Positions 35,717 through 46,286 of a DNA stretch of 64,000 bases are shown here, one piece after another (the first letter of the stretch is position 1; each line of letters starts with the position of its first letter). The position numbers and the translations under genes are program-made. Source of the DNA: Chitinophaga filiformis (GTDB taxonomy: Bacteria; Bacteroidota; Bacteroidia; Chitinophagales; Chitinophagaceae); the NCBI RefSeq assembly GCF_900102545.1, contig NZ_FNBN01000008.1, positions 252,019-316,018 on the forward strand, in the 5' to 3' direction. The notes under the pieces are model-generated. The model ran no database searches, was not told the origin of the DNA, and saw only the letters and a list, made by a program, of their open reading frames with translations.

Positions 35717-36385
35717 ATGGGAGAGATCAAGAAATTACAGATAGCAGCTTATACGGATGCAGCCTGCGTTGCCACGCTCCTGAGCAAGATCAGCGCAGTG
35801 ATCAATCCGAGTACTTATTCCCTGACCTACAAAGCCGAATACGAGCCGTCGGAGGAAATGAACAAGGCTGACCAGACCATGATCTTTACAGGAATGGGTA
35901 ACTCCGACCTGAACCTCGACCTGCTGGTAGATGGTACCGGTATCATTCCGATACCAGATAACCAGACGGTAGACGGTTATATAAAGAAGTTGCGCGACGT
36001 GATATTTTTCTATCAGGGAGACAAACACAGGCCTAATTTCCTGAAGATCTCCTGGGGTGATTTTGTGTACAGAGGCGTGTGTACAAGCATTACCACCAAT
36101 TACAAACTGTTCAATCCGGATGGGAGTACTTTAAGGGCAGAGTTAAAACTGGTGATTGCGAAATCGCTCGACTTCAAGACGAAGAAGCAGAAAGCAAAGA
36201 CACAGTCGCCCGATATGACACATATCCGGACTGTGAAAGCCGGAGATACGTTACCGATGATGGCTTACCGCATTTATGGCGACCCTTCCTATTACATGGA
36301 AGTAGCCAGGATCAACGGACTGAGTAGCATACATGCGATCAGGCCGGGTGATGAACTGTATTTTCCACCATTAAAGAAAGCGTAA
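35717..36385 (+). CDS. eCIS LysM-containing baseplate hub protein (Afp7/Pvc7-like)
   Basis: 222 residues. The N-terminal ~160 residues are beta-rich (PSTYSLTYKAEYEPSEEMNK), as in Afp7 and gp53-like hub proteins. The C-terminal LysM-like domain spans about 172-220 (TVKAGDTLPMMAYRIYGDP, then INGLSSIHAIRPGDELYFPP). It probably joins the tube to the spike. Its stop overlaps the start of the spike gene (TAATG), indicating coupled translation. Confidence 0.92.
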   Translation: MGEIKKLQIAAYTDAACVATLLSKISAVINPSTYSLTYKAEYEPSEEMNKADQTMIFTGMGNSDLNLDLLVDGTGIIPIPDNQTVDGYIKKLRDVIFFYQGDKHRPNFLKISWGDFVYRGVCTSITTNYKLFNPDGSTLRAELKLVIAKSLDFKTKKQKAKTQSPDMTHIRTVKAGDTLPMMAYRIYGDPSYYMEVARINGLSSIHAIRPGDELYFPPLKKA

Positions 36386-38199
36386 TGTCGGCTCCCAGTG
36401 TTACTAATATAGCAGATCCTACGCTCCGGTTCACCGTGACTGCGAACGGCAATGCCGTACAGGAGAAATTCGGTGTAGTATCCATCAATATTTCGCATGA
36501 GATCAATAAGATCTCTTATGCGGAGATCGTATTTGTAGAAGGCAGCGGGGATATCGGAGAAGGTGGTGACGGTGGCACTTTCCCCACAAGTGAAGGTGCC
36601 GACCTCGTACCCGGTAATACCATCTCGATCACAGCTGGTTATGGAGAGGATACCGAACAATCGGTCTTCAAAGGCGTGATCGTTAAACAGGCAGTGCGCA
36701 TCAGCGGTGCGAAACTCTTCCAGGTGGTGGTAACCTGTAAACATGAAGCGGTGAAGATGACGCTGAACCAGAAAGAGGCGGAGTTTTCCGATGCCACAGA
36801 CAGCGATACCATACAGAAGATCGTGGGTACCTATGGTCTTTCTGCTACGGTAGACAGTACCAGCGCCCAACTGGAAGTGTTATTCCAGAAGTCTGCTACT
36901 GACTGGGATTTTGTCCTGGCCAGGGCCGCCTATAATGGTTATATCACGGTGCTGGATGATGATTCGATCACCATCGGTAAACCTAAATTCACTGAAGCAG
37001 CAGTGCTAGCGGTAGGATATGGTGATGGCATGATCTCTTTCGACGCAGAGTTGAATGCAGAAAAACAGCCGCCTACACTGGAAGCGGCTGCCTGGGACCC
37101 GCAAACACTGGCACTGATCACATCAAGTGCAACTGAGCCAGGTCTGAATTCACACGGTAATCTCACGGCAAAATCACTCTCAGAAAAGCTGTCGCAAACG
37201 CAGCAGAAGCTCATCTCCAGTGCTCCGCTGGCACAGGCAGACCTGAAGTCGTGGGCAGACAGCACCTTGCTGCGCCTGCGTATGAATGCCATGAAAGGCA
37301 CTGTTTCCTTCATTGGCAGCGCGCTTGCCAAACCAGGGAAAATGATGGAATTATCAGGCGTTGGACAACGTTTCGATGGTACCGCCTTTATAGTAGCGGT
37401 ACGGCATTCCATGGAGGAAGGCTTGTGGACTACTACTGTACGCTTTGGCGCACCTGACAAACCTATTTTTGAAAAGGAGCAGTTCTCCTATACACCTGCC
37501 AATGGCCTGATGCCAGCTATCCATGGTCTGCAACTGGCCAAGGTGGTGAAGATCTCTGAAGATCCGGCCTCCCAGTACCGTATACAGGTAAAGCCTGCTT
37601 CAAATGCTGCCGATCAGAAAGGGATCTGGGCACGACTGGCCAGCTATTATGCTACGTCTTCTGCCGGTTCGGTATTTTGTCCTGAAGTAGGCGATGAAGT
37701 GGTAGTAGGATTCCTGGAAAGCGATCCGCGTTTTCCTGTTGTACTGGGCTCTTTATTCAGCAAAAGTAATGTGCCACCGCTCACGCAGGCTGACGAGAAG
37801 AACAATATCAAAGCATTGTACACCCGCAGCAAACTGCAGCTGAACTTCGATGATGATAAGAAGATCATCAAGATCACGACGCCCGGCAACAATATGATCA
37901 CACTGAGCGACGATGGAAAATCCATCGAAATAAAAGATCAGAACAACAACAGCGTCAAACTGGATGACAGCGGTATTACGCTGAACAGCCCGAAGGATAT
38001 CACGCTGAAAGCAACAGGCAATATCAACCTGCAGGCGACCGGTAAAGTATCGATGCAGGCTACGCAGGATATGGAGCTGAAAGGCATGAACATCAACCAG
38101 ACCGCACAGATGGGCTTTACCGCGAAGGGAACAGCTACAGCGGAAGTATCTGCTTCTGGTCAGACAGTGATCAAGGGAGCCATGGTAATGATCAATTAA
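36385..38199 (+). CDS. eCIS spike protein (Afp8/Pvc8, VgrG-like)
   Basis: 604 residues with gp27-gp5 architecture: an N-terminal gp27/late-control-D-like hub domain (about 1-350) and a gp5 OB-fold (about 375-470; IQVKPASNAADQKGIWARLA, CPEVGDEVVVGFLESDPRFP, VVLGSLFSKSN). A C-terminal repetitive beta-helix needle (about 505-604) repeats short motifs such as DITLKATGNINLQATGKVSM. It punctures the target envelope. No effector domain is fused at the C-terminus. The PAAR gene follows 12 bp later. Confidence 0.95.
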   Translation: MSAPSVTNIADPTLRFTVTANGNAVQEKFGVVSINISHEINKISYAEIVFVEGSGDIGEGGDGGTFPTSEGADLVPGNTISITAGYGEDTEQSVFKGVIVKQAVRISGAKLFQVVVTCKHEAVKMTLNQKEAEFSDATDSDTIQKIVGTYGLSATVDSTSAQLEVLFQKSATDWDFVLARAAYNGYITVLDDDSITIGKPKFTEAAVLAVGYGDGMISFDAELNAEKQPPTLEAAAWDPQTLALITSSATEPGLNSHGNLTAKSLSEKLSQTQQKLISSAPLAQADLKSWADSTLLRLRMNAMKGTVSFIGSALAKPGKMMELSGVGQRFDGTAFIVAVRHSMEEGLWTTTVRFGAPDKPIFEKEQFSYTPANGLMPAIHGLQLAKVVKISEDPASQYRIQVKPASNAADQKGIWARLASYYATSSAGSVFCPEVGDEVVVGFLESDPRFPVVLGSLFSKSNVPPLTQADEKNNIKALYTRSKLQLNFDDDKKIIKITTPGNNMITLSDDGKSIEIKDQNNNSVKLDDSGITLNSPKDITLKATGNINLQATGKVSMQATQDMELKGMNINQTAQMGFTAKGTATAEVSASGQTVIKGAMVMIN

Positions 38200-38211
38200 A
38201 ACACCAACGAA

Positions 38212-38514
38212 ATGGGAGCACCCGCAGCAAGATTAACAGATATGCATACCTGTCCTATGCAGACGCCGGGAATACCACCTATACCACATGTAGGCGGCCC
38301 TGTTGTAGGGCCTGGTGTGCCGACAGTGCTGATCGGCAAGATGCCGGCAGCAGTACTGGGCGATATGTGTGTATGTGTAGGTCCGCCGGATTCAATCATT
38401 AAAGGCTCTGCTACCGTAATGATAGGCGGCAAGCCTGCAGCCCGTATGGGCGACAGTACCGCTCATGGTGGCAGTATTGTGCTTGGATGTCCGACGGTAT
38501 TAATAGGCGGTTAA
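38212..38514 (+). CDS. PAAR-domain spike tip protein
   Basis: 100 residues, almost entirely PAAR repeats: MGAPAARLTDMHTCPMQTPG, GPVVGPGVPTVLIGKMPAAV, GGKPAARMGDSTAHGGSIVL, GCPTVLIGG. The His and Cys ligands expected for the tip metal ion (DMHTC, STAHG, LGC) are present. It would sharpen the spike. It carries no toxin extension. Confidence 0.94.
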   Translation: MGAPAARLTDMHTCPMQTPGIPPIPHVGGPVVGPGVPTVLIGKMPAAVLGDMCVCVGPPDSIIKGSATVMIGGKPAARMGDSTAHGGSIVLGCPTVLIGG

Positions 38515-38525
38515 AATCAATATAA

Positions 38526-38954
38526 ATGGCAATTAATTCTTTTCTGGGTACCGGATGGGCATTTCCCCCGGCATTCGACAAAGCAGGCGGCAGTGCGGTG
38601 ATGAGCCACACCGTTACTGACATAGAAGAGAGCATCCGCATCATACTGGGTACTGTACCCGGAGAGAGAATGATGCAACCTACTTTCGGATGCAATCTTC
38701 ACAGGCTGGTTTTTGAGAAAGTAGACAGTGAGATGATCACAGAGATCAGCGATCTTATTGAACATGCATTGCTGGATTTCGAGCCGAGAGTCAATTTCGA
38801 GCATCTCGATGTACTGCTGCGTGACGATGTACAGGGTACCCTTCATTTACAAATACACTATACGATTATATCAACCAACACAAGGCATAACATGGTTTAC
38901 CCCTTCTATTTCCTGGAAGGCACCAATATCGTGTCTCCCAACCTTTTGCCTTAG
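38526..38954 (+). CDS. gp25-like baseplate wedge protein (Afp9)
   Basis: 142 residues of the gp25/IraD-like family. The core motif SIRIILGTVPGERMMQPTFG, then CNLHRLVFEK, is diagnostic. In contractile machines gp25 nucleates sheath assembly on the baseplate. It sits between the PAAR tip and the large wedge gene, as in Afp and PVC clusters. Confidence 0.94.
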   Translation: MAINSFLGTGWAFPPAFDKAGGSAVMSHTVTDIEESIRIILGTVPGERMMQPTFGCNLHRLVFEKVDSEMITEISDLIEHALLDFEPRVNFEHLDVLLRDDVQGTLHLQIHYTIISTNTRHNMVYPFYFLEGTNIVSPNLLP

Positions 38955-38966
38955 CGTGGACGTGCT

Positions 38967-41900
38967 ATGAATAAATTATTCGATTATATGAGGGATGGCG
39001 TCAGTCAGACGGAGCGTAAACTGGAAGCGCTGTTGCCATCCTATGTGAAGATTGATGAACGCAGCAAGGAGGACCTGTTATTGTTCCTGTCGAACCTGTC
39101 TTCGCAGTTCAACTATTTTAACTTTCAACATGAGATTGAGGGCGACTGGAAAGATTTTATCCAGGCGGATGTCCTCATCATGATCATTGCTATTTCACGC
39201 CTGGACTTTACCCCCTGGCAGGAACAGCAGCAAGTGATTGCGCAGGTACTCGATGCTGCGGATAACGATACACAATTACAACCACCATTAACAGACTTTT
39301 TTAACCTCATTTACGGTATTGCCATACAACTGGCCAGTCATTTACAACAGCTGAATAAGGCCGATCTGCAAGGCCTTACCTGGATCTATACAGAGCAGTT
39401 GCAGGACAGCCTGGAGCTCGACGTACTTCATGCGCTGCAGTTTGAAAGAGAGGCGGCGGGCCTTTTCAGAAACGTACGTTATTTCCGTTCGGCTGCTATT
39501 ACAAAAGAGTTGCAGATACTCTTCCCGCGGCTGATCAACAGACAAAATGAAGAGGCGCCACTCTTCCTGGGATATCAGTCGCTCAACGAAATTTATAATA
39601 ACCTCCGCTCAAAATACTACCAGGTTACAACCGCCGCACAGGCTTACCTGAGAAGGAAACCAGACGTCATGCAGCATCATCCGCATATTGGATTGCTGAT
39701 GGCGTTCACGCAATTATACAGTCATTTACAGGACAAGATAAACGGTCTTACCGGCCAGCACCTGTCTTACTATTACAGGAACGTGCTGGGAATACAGCAA
39801 CGGCCTGCGGTGCCAGACAAGGTGCATATATTCGTGGACACCCTGCCGCAAAGCATGCCTGTTGTGATAAGACAGGGCACGCCCATGGTGGTGGAGCAGA
39901 ACGGCGCGCCGCCAGTTACTTACAGACTCGCAAATGACCTGAATGGAAGTCAGACAAGATTGCGCGCATTGCAGTCGGTGTATGTAAACAGTTACAAACA
40001 GATCTCGGCTAATAGTCCGCAGCAGTCAGACATCATAGAACAACAAGTATATACGGCGATTCATAAGGTCACTGCGCCGGCAGATCATTTGCCGGGTGCA
40101 TTACCTGTAGCACCCTGGCCTTTGCTCGGAGAAGCACAGCAGGAACTGCCGCTCGACCAGCGCACGATGCAGGAAACAGATATGGGGCTGATCGTAGCTT
40201 CCCCGCTGTTCTATCTTACAGAAGGCCGACGTACCGTTGATATTACACTATACTTTGAAGCTTCCTCTTTTGAAAAGCTCCGGGCCTATGTCAGGAACTT
40301 TGCTGCAGTAACAGGTAAAAAAGAGGAGCTGGTGATGAACGAACTCTTGTCATCGGCCCTGATCATCTCCTACACAACAGCAGAAGGCTGGTATACACTG
40401 GCCAAACACAGTATCCGTGCCGCACCGCCGGAATGCGGGCCTGATTGTATCGTGATCAGTATGACCTACGATGCCAATGCCCCTGCAGCAGCGCTGTATA
40501 ATCCGGTGGTACATAAGGGCGAGTACCAGACCAGTCTTCCACTGGTAAAACTGTTGCTGAACAATAACAGCTTTCATCATCCTTACTCATATCTGCCGCT
40601 ATTATGGCTGGAAAGGATCGCCATTCGCGCCAATGTGAAGGGCTACCGCTCAGTAAGGTTGTTTAATAACGCAGGACCGCTCAGTCCTGCGAATCCATTT
40701 CAGCTATTCGGGGCACAGCCTGCTGTCGGCTCTTTCCTCGATATAAAAGACAGTAACATATTCAACACCTATACGAAGGATTTCCGCTTCAAAATAGAAT
40801 GGCTGGAACTGCCGCATATGGACAATGGCTTTAATGCCTATTACGATGCATATGATGCCGGTATGCTGAACGATTCATTCAAAGCAGGTATCAGTACTTA
40901 TGAGGATGGTCAATTCCAGCCGGAAAGGAATAAGCAGCAGCTATTGAATTTATTCGAAACCTACCGTGACGATGAAGGTCGCCTGATCCTTTCCGACACT
41001 GTAACATTGAAAGACATTGATATTAAGAAGATCCGTTTCCATAATAAACCTTTACTGGATAAAGAACCATTTGTAACAGATGGTTTTTATACCGATGGCG
41101 CTGTACGCCTGGAACTGGCAGCCCCGCAGGAAGCGTTTGGCCATAAACTCTACCTGCGCCTGTTCCCGGAGGTGGCAACCAATAACGCTAACAGATGGAG
41201 TAAGAAACGGCCTATCCCTAATATCCCCTACACGCCACTGGTGAAATCTATCATGGTGGACTATACGTTGGAGCAGGCAGAGATCATGAAACCGGAGAAG
41301 GCCAACGATACGGAACAGGCATTGCAATTATTCCATTTATATCCTTACGGACACAGACAGTCATATCCTTCCGCTTTTCAGGGCGATTTTTCGCTCCTGC
41401 CGACGTTTGACGATAAGGCCAGTCTGTACCTGGGTTTCGACCAGATGTCGCCTCAGGAGGATATTTCCCTGCTGTTCCAGATGGAGGAAAAGTTTTATAA
41501 GTATACGACGGTGACATCGTCGCCGAAGTTACACTGGAGCTATCTCTATAACGACCGCTGGGTGCCGTTCAACAGTGATCAGATACAGACAGATACCACC
41601 CAGTTATTCATCAGCAGTGGTATCATCAGTATGCGGACGCCCGCTATGGATTGCTATGGCAATACCAGGCTGGATAAACAACTACAATGGATAAGATTAT
41701 CTGCCACTGAAGAAATGCAGATAACACCAATGGTAAAAGGGGTATTTGTAAACGCCGGTCTTGCCGTGCGCGATCAGACAGATACCGCTGCGGGTACCAC
41801 ACTGGCGCCTATGTCCATCAAGTCATTGCAGCAGGAAGTCAGAGGCATTCAGCGTGTATGGCAGCTGTTCCCGTCCTTTGGTGGCCGTCCGGCAGAAACA

Positions 41901-42728
41901 ACTGAAGAATATTACCTGCGTGTGAGCGAACGCTTACGTCATAAGAAGCGGCCAACATCCAGTATTGATCTCATACAGCTGGTGCTGGAAGCATTCCCCG
42001 AGGTACTGATCGTAAAATGCGTAAAGGGAATTACTTCTTCAGATGTACAGCTGGTGATCGTGCCTAAACCTCCTGAAGGCGGGACGTACGACAGTGAAGA
42101 ACCACTGATGGATATTGCGACCATGTATCGTATTAACCAGTTTGTGACAGCCCTGCTGCCTCCTTATGTAAAGGTCACCATGCACCATCCTGAGTACGAA
42201 AGGCTCAAGATCATCTGTGATGTGGGTTTTGTAAAGGGCACCAGCAGTATCGACAGGAATTATTACCTGATAAAACTACAGGAAGACATCCGCCACTATA
42301 TGACGCCATGGCTGTACGACAGCCATACAGACGTCAAGATGGGTGGCATACTGTATACAGCAGATATCCTGAATTATATCAAGAAGCTGCCTTATATCGC
42401 GTATGTGACCGGGTTTTCTATTGTGCATTTCTTTGCAGAAAGAGATGCAGATGGCAATCCTATTCATTGTATGCTGGATACGGCTGTCAGCAACAATGAC
42501 TATGTGAGGGCTTCCACATCCGAAGCGATCCTGATACCGGCCTTACATCACTCTATCAGGGTGCTGGACGACTGGGAGTACCGAGATCCTGAGCCAATAG
42601 GCATCAGTGATGTCATCACCGGCGAAGAGATGATCATCGGGCAGCATGAAAGGACCAGTTACCGGGAGGAAGACGACTCCCATTACGCAGAAGGAGAAAT
42701 TATCTCACTCACCATACAACCCAAATAA
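38967..42728 (+). CDS. Large eCIS baseplate wedge protein (Afp11/gp6-like, baseplate J)
   Basis: 1253 residues. The N-terminal ~240 residues are helical (LFDYMRDGVSQTERKLEALL, with FIQADVLIMIIAISRLDF). A long beta-rich middle follows. The C-terminal third has baseplate-J features: PAETTEEYYLRVSERLRHKK, IDLIQLVLEAFPEVLIVKCV and PPYVKVTMHHPEYERLKIIC. It is larger than Afp11 but of the same type. It would form the inner wedge ring of the baseplate. Confidence 0.9.
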   Translation: MNKLFDYMRDGVSQTERKLEALLPSYVKIDERSKEDLLLFLSNLSSQFNYFNFQHEIEGDWKDFIQADVLIMIIAISRLDFTPWQEQQQVIAQVLDAADNDTQLQPPLTDFFNLIYGIAIQLASHLQQLNKADLQGLTWIYTEQLQDSLELDVLHALQFEREAAGLFRNVRYFRSAAITKELQILFPRLINRQNEEAPLFLGYQSLNEIYNNLRSKYYQVTTAAQAYLRRKPDVMQHHPHIGLLMAFTQLYSHLQDKINGLTGQHLSYYYRNVLGIQQRPAVPDKVHIFVDTLPQSMPVVIRQGTPMVVEQNGAPPVTYRLANDLNGSQTRLRALQSVYVNSYKQISANSPQQSDIIEQQVYTAIHKVTAPADHLPGALPVAPWPLLGEAQQELPLDQRTMQETDMGLIVASPLFYLTEGRRTVDITLYFEASSFEKLRAYVRNFAAVTGKKEELVMNELLSSALIISYTTAEGWYTLAKHSIRAAPPECGPDCIVISMTYDANAPAAALYNPVVHKGEYQTSLPLVKLLLNNNSFHHPYSYLPLLWLERIAIRANVKGYRSVRLFNNAGPLSPANPFQLFGAQPAVGSFLDIKDSNIFNTYTKDFRFKIEWLELPHMDNGFNAYYDAYDAGMLNDSFKAGISTYEDGQFQPERNKQQLLNLFETYRDDEGRLILSDTVTLKDIDIKKIRFHNKPLLDKEPFVTDGFYTDGAVRLELAAPQEAFGHKLYLRLFPEVATNNANRWSKKRPIPNIPYTPLVKSIMVDYTLEQAEIMKPEKANDTEQALQLFHLYPYGHRQSYPSAFQGDFSLLPTFDDKASLYLGFDQMSPQEDISLLFQMEEKFYKYTTVTSSPKLHWSYLYNDRWVPFNSDQIQTDTTQLFISSGIISMRTPAMDCYGNTRLDKQLQWIRLSATEEMQITPMVKGVFVNAGLAVRDQTDTAAGTTLAPMSIKSLQQEVRGIQRVWQLFPSFGGRPAETTEEYYLRVSERLRHKKRPTSSIDLIQLVLEAFPEVLIVKCVKGITSSDVQLVIVPKPPEGGTYDSEEPLMDIATMYRINQFVTALLPPYVKVTMHHPEYERLKIICDVGFVKGTSSIDRNYYLIKLQEDIRHYMTPWLYDSHTDVKMGGILYTADILNYIKKLPYIAYVTGFSIVHFFAERDADGNPIHCMLDTAVSNNDYVRASTSEAILIPALHHSIRVLDDWEYRDPEPIGISDVITGEEMIIGQHERTSYREEDDSHYAEGEIISLTIQPK

Positions 42729-42734
42729 CGGACT

Positions 42735-43520
42735 ATGGCTACGAAAAACAACACGAAGATCTACGGCAGAGAGGAACTGAAGGAGCATTTCCGGAATGGA
42801 AAGCTGCCTACGGAACATCACTTTGCCCATCTGATAGACTCCACCATCAACAAGCAGGAGGACGGTTTCTCGAAAGACGAGGAGAATGGTATGCTGGTAG
42901 CAGCGTTGGGCGCCTCGAAGAGGTTCGTTTCCTTCTACCGTACCAATGATGACCTGGAGCCTTTTTTCCTCATGGAAAAAGATGAAAGGGAGAATCCGGG
43001 TTTCCGCATGGGGCCTACGCCTCCTGCCAACCAGGAGGTACCAACGGATGAAAAGAACTTCTATTTCCACCTGAATGGTAATATGGGCGTTGGCAAAAAA
43101 TGCAATCCCTGCTATAAAATGGAGGTGGCTGGTTTCATCGCCATGGAAGGACGTGTGGGTACTTATATGATGGGGAAGGTGCCGGCAGATGGCAGGTGGC
43201 ATCCCATCATCAGCGGCCTGGATAACTGTCACGCATATGAAATCATGGCGAGGACCGGCAAACGTAATTCAGGCCGTTTTGCCATTATCCATGCCATTGC
43301 GGTGGCTGCATTCGGGAATTCCCGCGGCAGCATACGCCGTACTACTGCGCATTATGGTTTCTTCTGGAACCGGCTGCGGTTGAGGTGGAAAGGCAGTGCC
43401 CATAACTATGACCTGCAATTGCGTACCAACAGTAATTACGGACCGGATGTAGACATCTATTACCGCATCATGCGTTTATGGGATGATACTTCATTCATGC
43501 CGGAGGAATATTATCACTAA
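42735..43520 (+). CDS. eCIS-associated candidate fibre or adhesin-like protein
   Basis: 261 residues, no signal peptide. The N-terminus LKEHFRNGKLPTEHHFAHLI, then DSTINKQEDGF, resembles a recurrent attachment motif at the start of Bacteroidota eCIS-linked proteins. The C-terminal ~140 residues are a beta-rich aromatic domain (YEIMARTGKRNSGRFAIIHA, AHYGFFWNRLRLRWKGSAHN) of the sort found in tail-fibre heads. The gene lies between the two big baseplate genes. A receptor-binding or baseplate-peripheral role is the best guess; no true Afp13-like long fibre is present nearby. Confidence 0.55.
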   Translation: MATKNNTKIYGREELKEHFRNGKLPTEHHFAHLIDSTINKQEDGFSKDEENGMLVAALGASKRFVSFYRTNDDLEPFFLMEKDERENPGFRMGPTPPANQEVPTDEKNFYFHLNGNMGVGKKCNPCYKMEVAGFIAMEGRVGTYMMGKVPADGRWHPIISGLDNCHAYEIMARTGKRNSGRFAIIHAIAVAAFGNSRGSIRRTTAHYGFFWNRLRLRWKGSAHNYDLQLRTNSNYGPDVDIYYRIMRLWDDTSFMPEEYYH

Positions 43521-43529
43521 GCATTGTTT

Positions 43530-46286
43530 ATGGCAAAGATTCCTTTACAGATCAGCCGGGATAAGGAGCGGGATACCTCCCTGGAATATTCCAGGCTAAG
43601 AGCAGAAGCACTGACCCTGGTACAGGAGTTGTCCGGTCATATCTGGACAGACTACAACCTGCATGACCCCGGGGTTACCATGCTGGAGCAGTTATGTTTT
43701 GCGTTGACAGATCTGGCCTATAAAACAGACTTTCCTGTCAATGAGTTGCTGGCTGACAGGAGCGGGCGTATCAATGCCAATGACAATGCGTTCTACAGCA
43801 AAGCGGATATACTCAGCTCCGGGCCGGTTACAGTAGCAGACTATCGTAAGCTGATACTGGACCAGCTGGAAGAAGTGGAGAATATCTGGATAGAACCTGT
43901 TTTATCAAAATATACACCGGGGGCCTCCAAAGGTACTTACAGGGTCTTTATACAACCCAATGATAAGCTGACACGCGAGATTGAGGTGCGCCAGTCGGCC
44001 ACCGAAAAGATCATATCAGATGTCAGGAACTGCCTGATGCGGTACAGAAGTGTGGGTGAGAACTTTGAAGAGATCACGGTACTGAAGGCGCAGCATATTT
44101 CCATCAAGGCCACTATCATGGTGGATCCCCGCTATCCTGTGAGGGAGACACTGGCATACATCTGCAACGCGATCGAGCAGGTGGTACATCCATCAGTGCG
44201 TTTCCTGTCAGAAGCGGAACTGCTGGAGGCTGGATATGCTACTGAAGACATTTACCTTGGTCCGCAGCTTACCAGGGGCTTTGTGCCGGATGAAGACCTG
44301 CTGGAAAGAAAACAGCAGATCGATCCTTCGGAGATGGTGAAAGCCGTTTCACTGGTGACCGGCGTATTGCAGGTGAAGTACCTGCATGTATCAGCAGATG
44401 GAACGAATTTTAGCAGTCGCCCGGTAGTGGTACAACCCGGCTACTACCCTTATGTGGACATTGCCGATACCCGCAACGATATTGGCATTTATAGCGATCA
44501 GTTTGAACAGCATTCCCGTGATGCTGTGTTCTGGAATGTATACCAGAAGATCAGAGAAGTGAAGAAGCGTCACTATACAGGACAGGAGAAAGGTCTGGCA
44601 GATCATTCACTGGAAGCGCCTTATCGCGATGCTAAACAGTATTATTCCCTGCAACATTTTTTCCCTGCCATCTATGGCGTGGGAAATGACGAAGTATCCC
44701 GTCATGAAACGCCTCAGCGCAGGGCGCAGGCGAAACAGCTGAAAGCATATCTGTTATTCTTTGAACAGATCCTTGCCAACTACCTGGCACAACTGGGTAA
44801 CCTGCCTTCGGTGTTTTCTCCGGATATCAATAAAGTACCACCTAATACTTACTTTACGCAGCCGCTGTATGATGTACCACATGTGAAACATCTGCTGAAA
44901 GCCTTTACCTCCGGTAAACAGAGCTGGGAAGCATTTACAGCGAATGCAGACAATGAATATGTGCGTTCCCTGCAGCAGATAACTGAGCAGGATGACCTGT
45001 ATCAGCAAAGGAAGGTCCGCATCTTCGACCACCTATTGGCCCGCTTCAATATGATTGTGCCAAGATACCCGGTAAGTCTGTATGAAATGACCTATCAGCC
45101 GCCGGATGAAAAGAACAGGATCAATTGTGAACTGCGCTGGAAAGCCAGCATCCTGCAGAAGTTGCCGGCGCTCTTGTCCGAGCGTGTGCAGGCCTTCAAC
45201 TACATGCAGGCTACTGAAGGCCTCTTTTCGGGCTACCATCAGTGGTTGTATAAGCTCCTGCATATTGAGCGTAACCTGCAGGAGCCGTTGACAGCGGTCT
45301 TCAACAAAGATCATGTGGACATGAAGGTAAGCGGATGGCAGCCTGTGCCACAGGCTAAACATATACATGTCAACGGTGAAACCATCTGGTACAGTGATGA
45401 TATTGCTGATAGTGAAATCGGCACAGAGAAATATTACTTCGGGCATCAGCCTGTTTCCCTGTTAAAACACGGTGTGGATCCTGCACACTACAGGATCGTG
45501 GAAGATCCTTCCAACAATCATTTCCTCGTCTTATATAAAGCTCCCGGCCAGAACACCTGGCATGCAGTGGCCAAACATTTCAGCAAGCAGTCGGCCACGC
45601 AGGCGCAGTACCGTATGATCAGGCACCTGCAGGAGATCAGCAGAGCATCGGAAGGCTTTTATATTGTAGAACATACGCTGTTAAGACCCTTGCTGAAAAC
45701 AAAAGCCTATGGCTTTAAATTGCTGGGCCGCGGTGGGAAACTGTTACTGGAGCTACGCAGCTACCAGACATTCGACGAGCGGGAGAAGATGGTTAATCTG
45801 CTGATAGAGACTGACTGGGCAGCACTCACGCCAGCGGACATGTACCAGCAGTTACTGACGAATTGTTACGTATACACCGGATCGGCAACCCTGGAAGCTG
45901 ACATGATCGAGATAGCCGTTAGTCTCCGGCAGATAGCGGCAGGTTCCATTGCCGATTATCCCAGGATGGAATATTATGTCGACTCAGGAAATGGCGCTGC
46001 GATGTCTGACAACTTTTACCGGCCGGCGATCTGTATCGTACTGCCTTCCTGGCCGGCCAGGTTCCAGTATGCAGAGTTCAGGAAGTTCACGGAAGACCTT
46101 ATCCGTGAGCAGACCCCTGTTTATTATAAGTTAAATTTCCGCTGGCTGAGTATTGCCGACATGCGACAGTTTGAAAGCATTTACTATCCCTGGTTAAAGG
46201 CATTGCCCGACTTTTATATGAATGGCATTGTTCCTCCGCAGCGCGCGAAGTTGTTTGAATTCCTCACTAAAAACAGGCGGCCGTAA
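43530..46286 (+). CDS. Second large eCIS baseplate protein (Afp12-like)
   Basis: 918 residues from ATG 43530; an in-frame TTG two codons upstream is less likely. The N-terminus bears the signature of this family, HIWTDYNLHDPGVTMLEQLC with FALTDLAYKTDFPVN. The rest is a mixed helical and beta wedge protein. It would pair with the Afp11-like protein to build the baseplate wedges. The tape-measure gene starts directly after its stop codon. Confidence 0.88.
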   Translation: MAKIPLQISRDKERDTSLEYSRLRAEALTLVQELSGHIWTDYNLHDPGVTMLEQLCFALTDLAYKTDFPVNELLADRSGRINANDNAFYSKADILSSGPVTVADYRKLILDQLEEVENIWIEPVLSKYTPGASKGTYRVFIQPNDKLTREIEVRQSATEKIISDVRNCLMRYRSVGENFEEITVLKAQHISIKATIMVDPRYPVRETLAYICNAIEQVVHPSVRFLSEAELLEAGYATEDIYLGPQLTRGFVPDEDLLERKQQIDPSEMVKAVSLVTGVLQVKYLHVSADGTNFSSRPVVVQPGYYPYVDIADTRNDIGIYSDQFEQHSRDAVFWNVYQKIREVKKRHYTGQEKGLADHSLEAPYRDAKQYYSLQHFFPAIYGVGNDEVSRHETPQRRAQAKQLKAYLLFFEQILANYLAQLGNLPSVFSPDINKVPPNTYFTQPLYDVPHVKHLLKAFTSGKQSWEAFTANADNEYVRSLQQITEQDDLYQQRKVRIFDHLLARFNMIVPRYPVSLYEMTYQPPDEKNRINCELRWKASILQKLPALLSERVQAFNYMQATEGLFSGYHQWLYKLLHIERNLQEPLTAVFNKDHVDMKVSGWQPVPQAKHIHVNGETIWYSDDIADSEIGTEKYYFGHQPVSLLKHGVDPAHYRIVEDPSNNHFLVLYKAPGQNTWHAVAKHFSKQSATQAQYRMIRHLQEISRASEGFYIVEHTLLRPLLKTKAYGFKLLGRGGKLLLELRSYQTFDEREKMVNLLIETDWAALTPADMYQQLLTNCYVYTGSATLEADMIEIAVSLRQIAAGSIADYPRMEYYVDSGNGAAMSDNFYRPAICIVLPSWPARFQYAEFRKFTEDLIREQTPVYYKLNFRWLSIADMRQFESIYYPWLKALPDFYMNGIVPPQRAKLFEFLTKNRRP

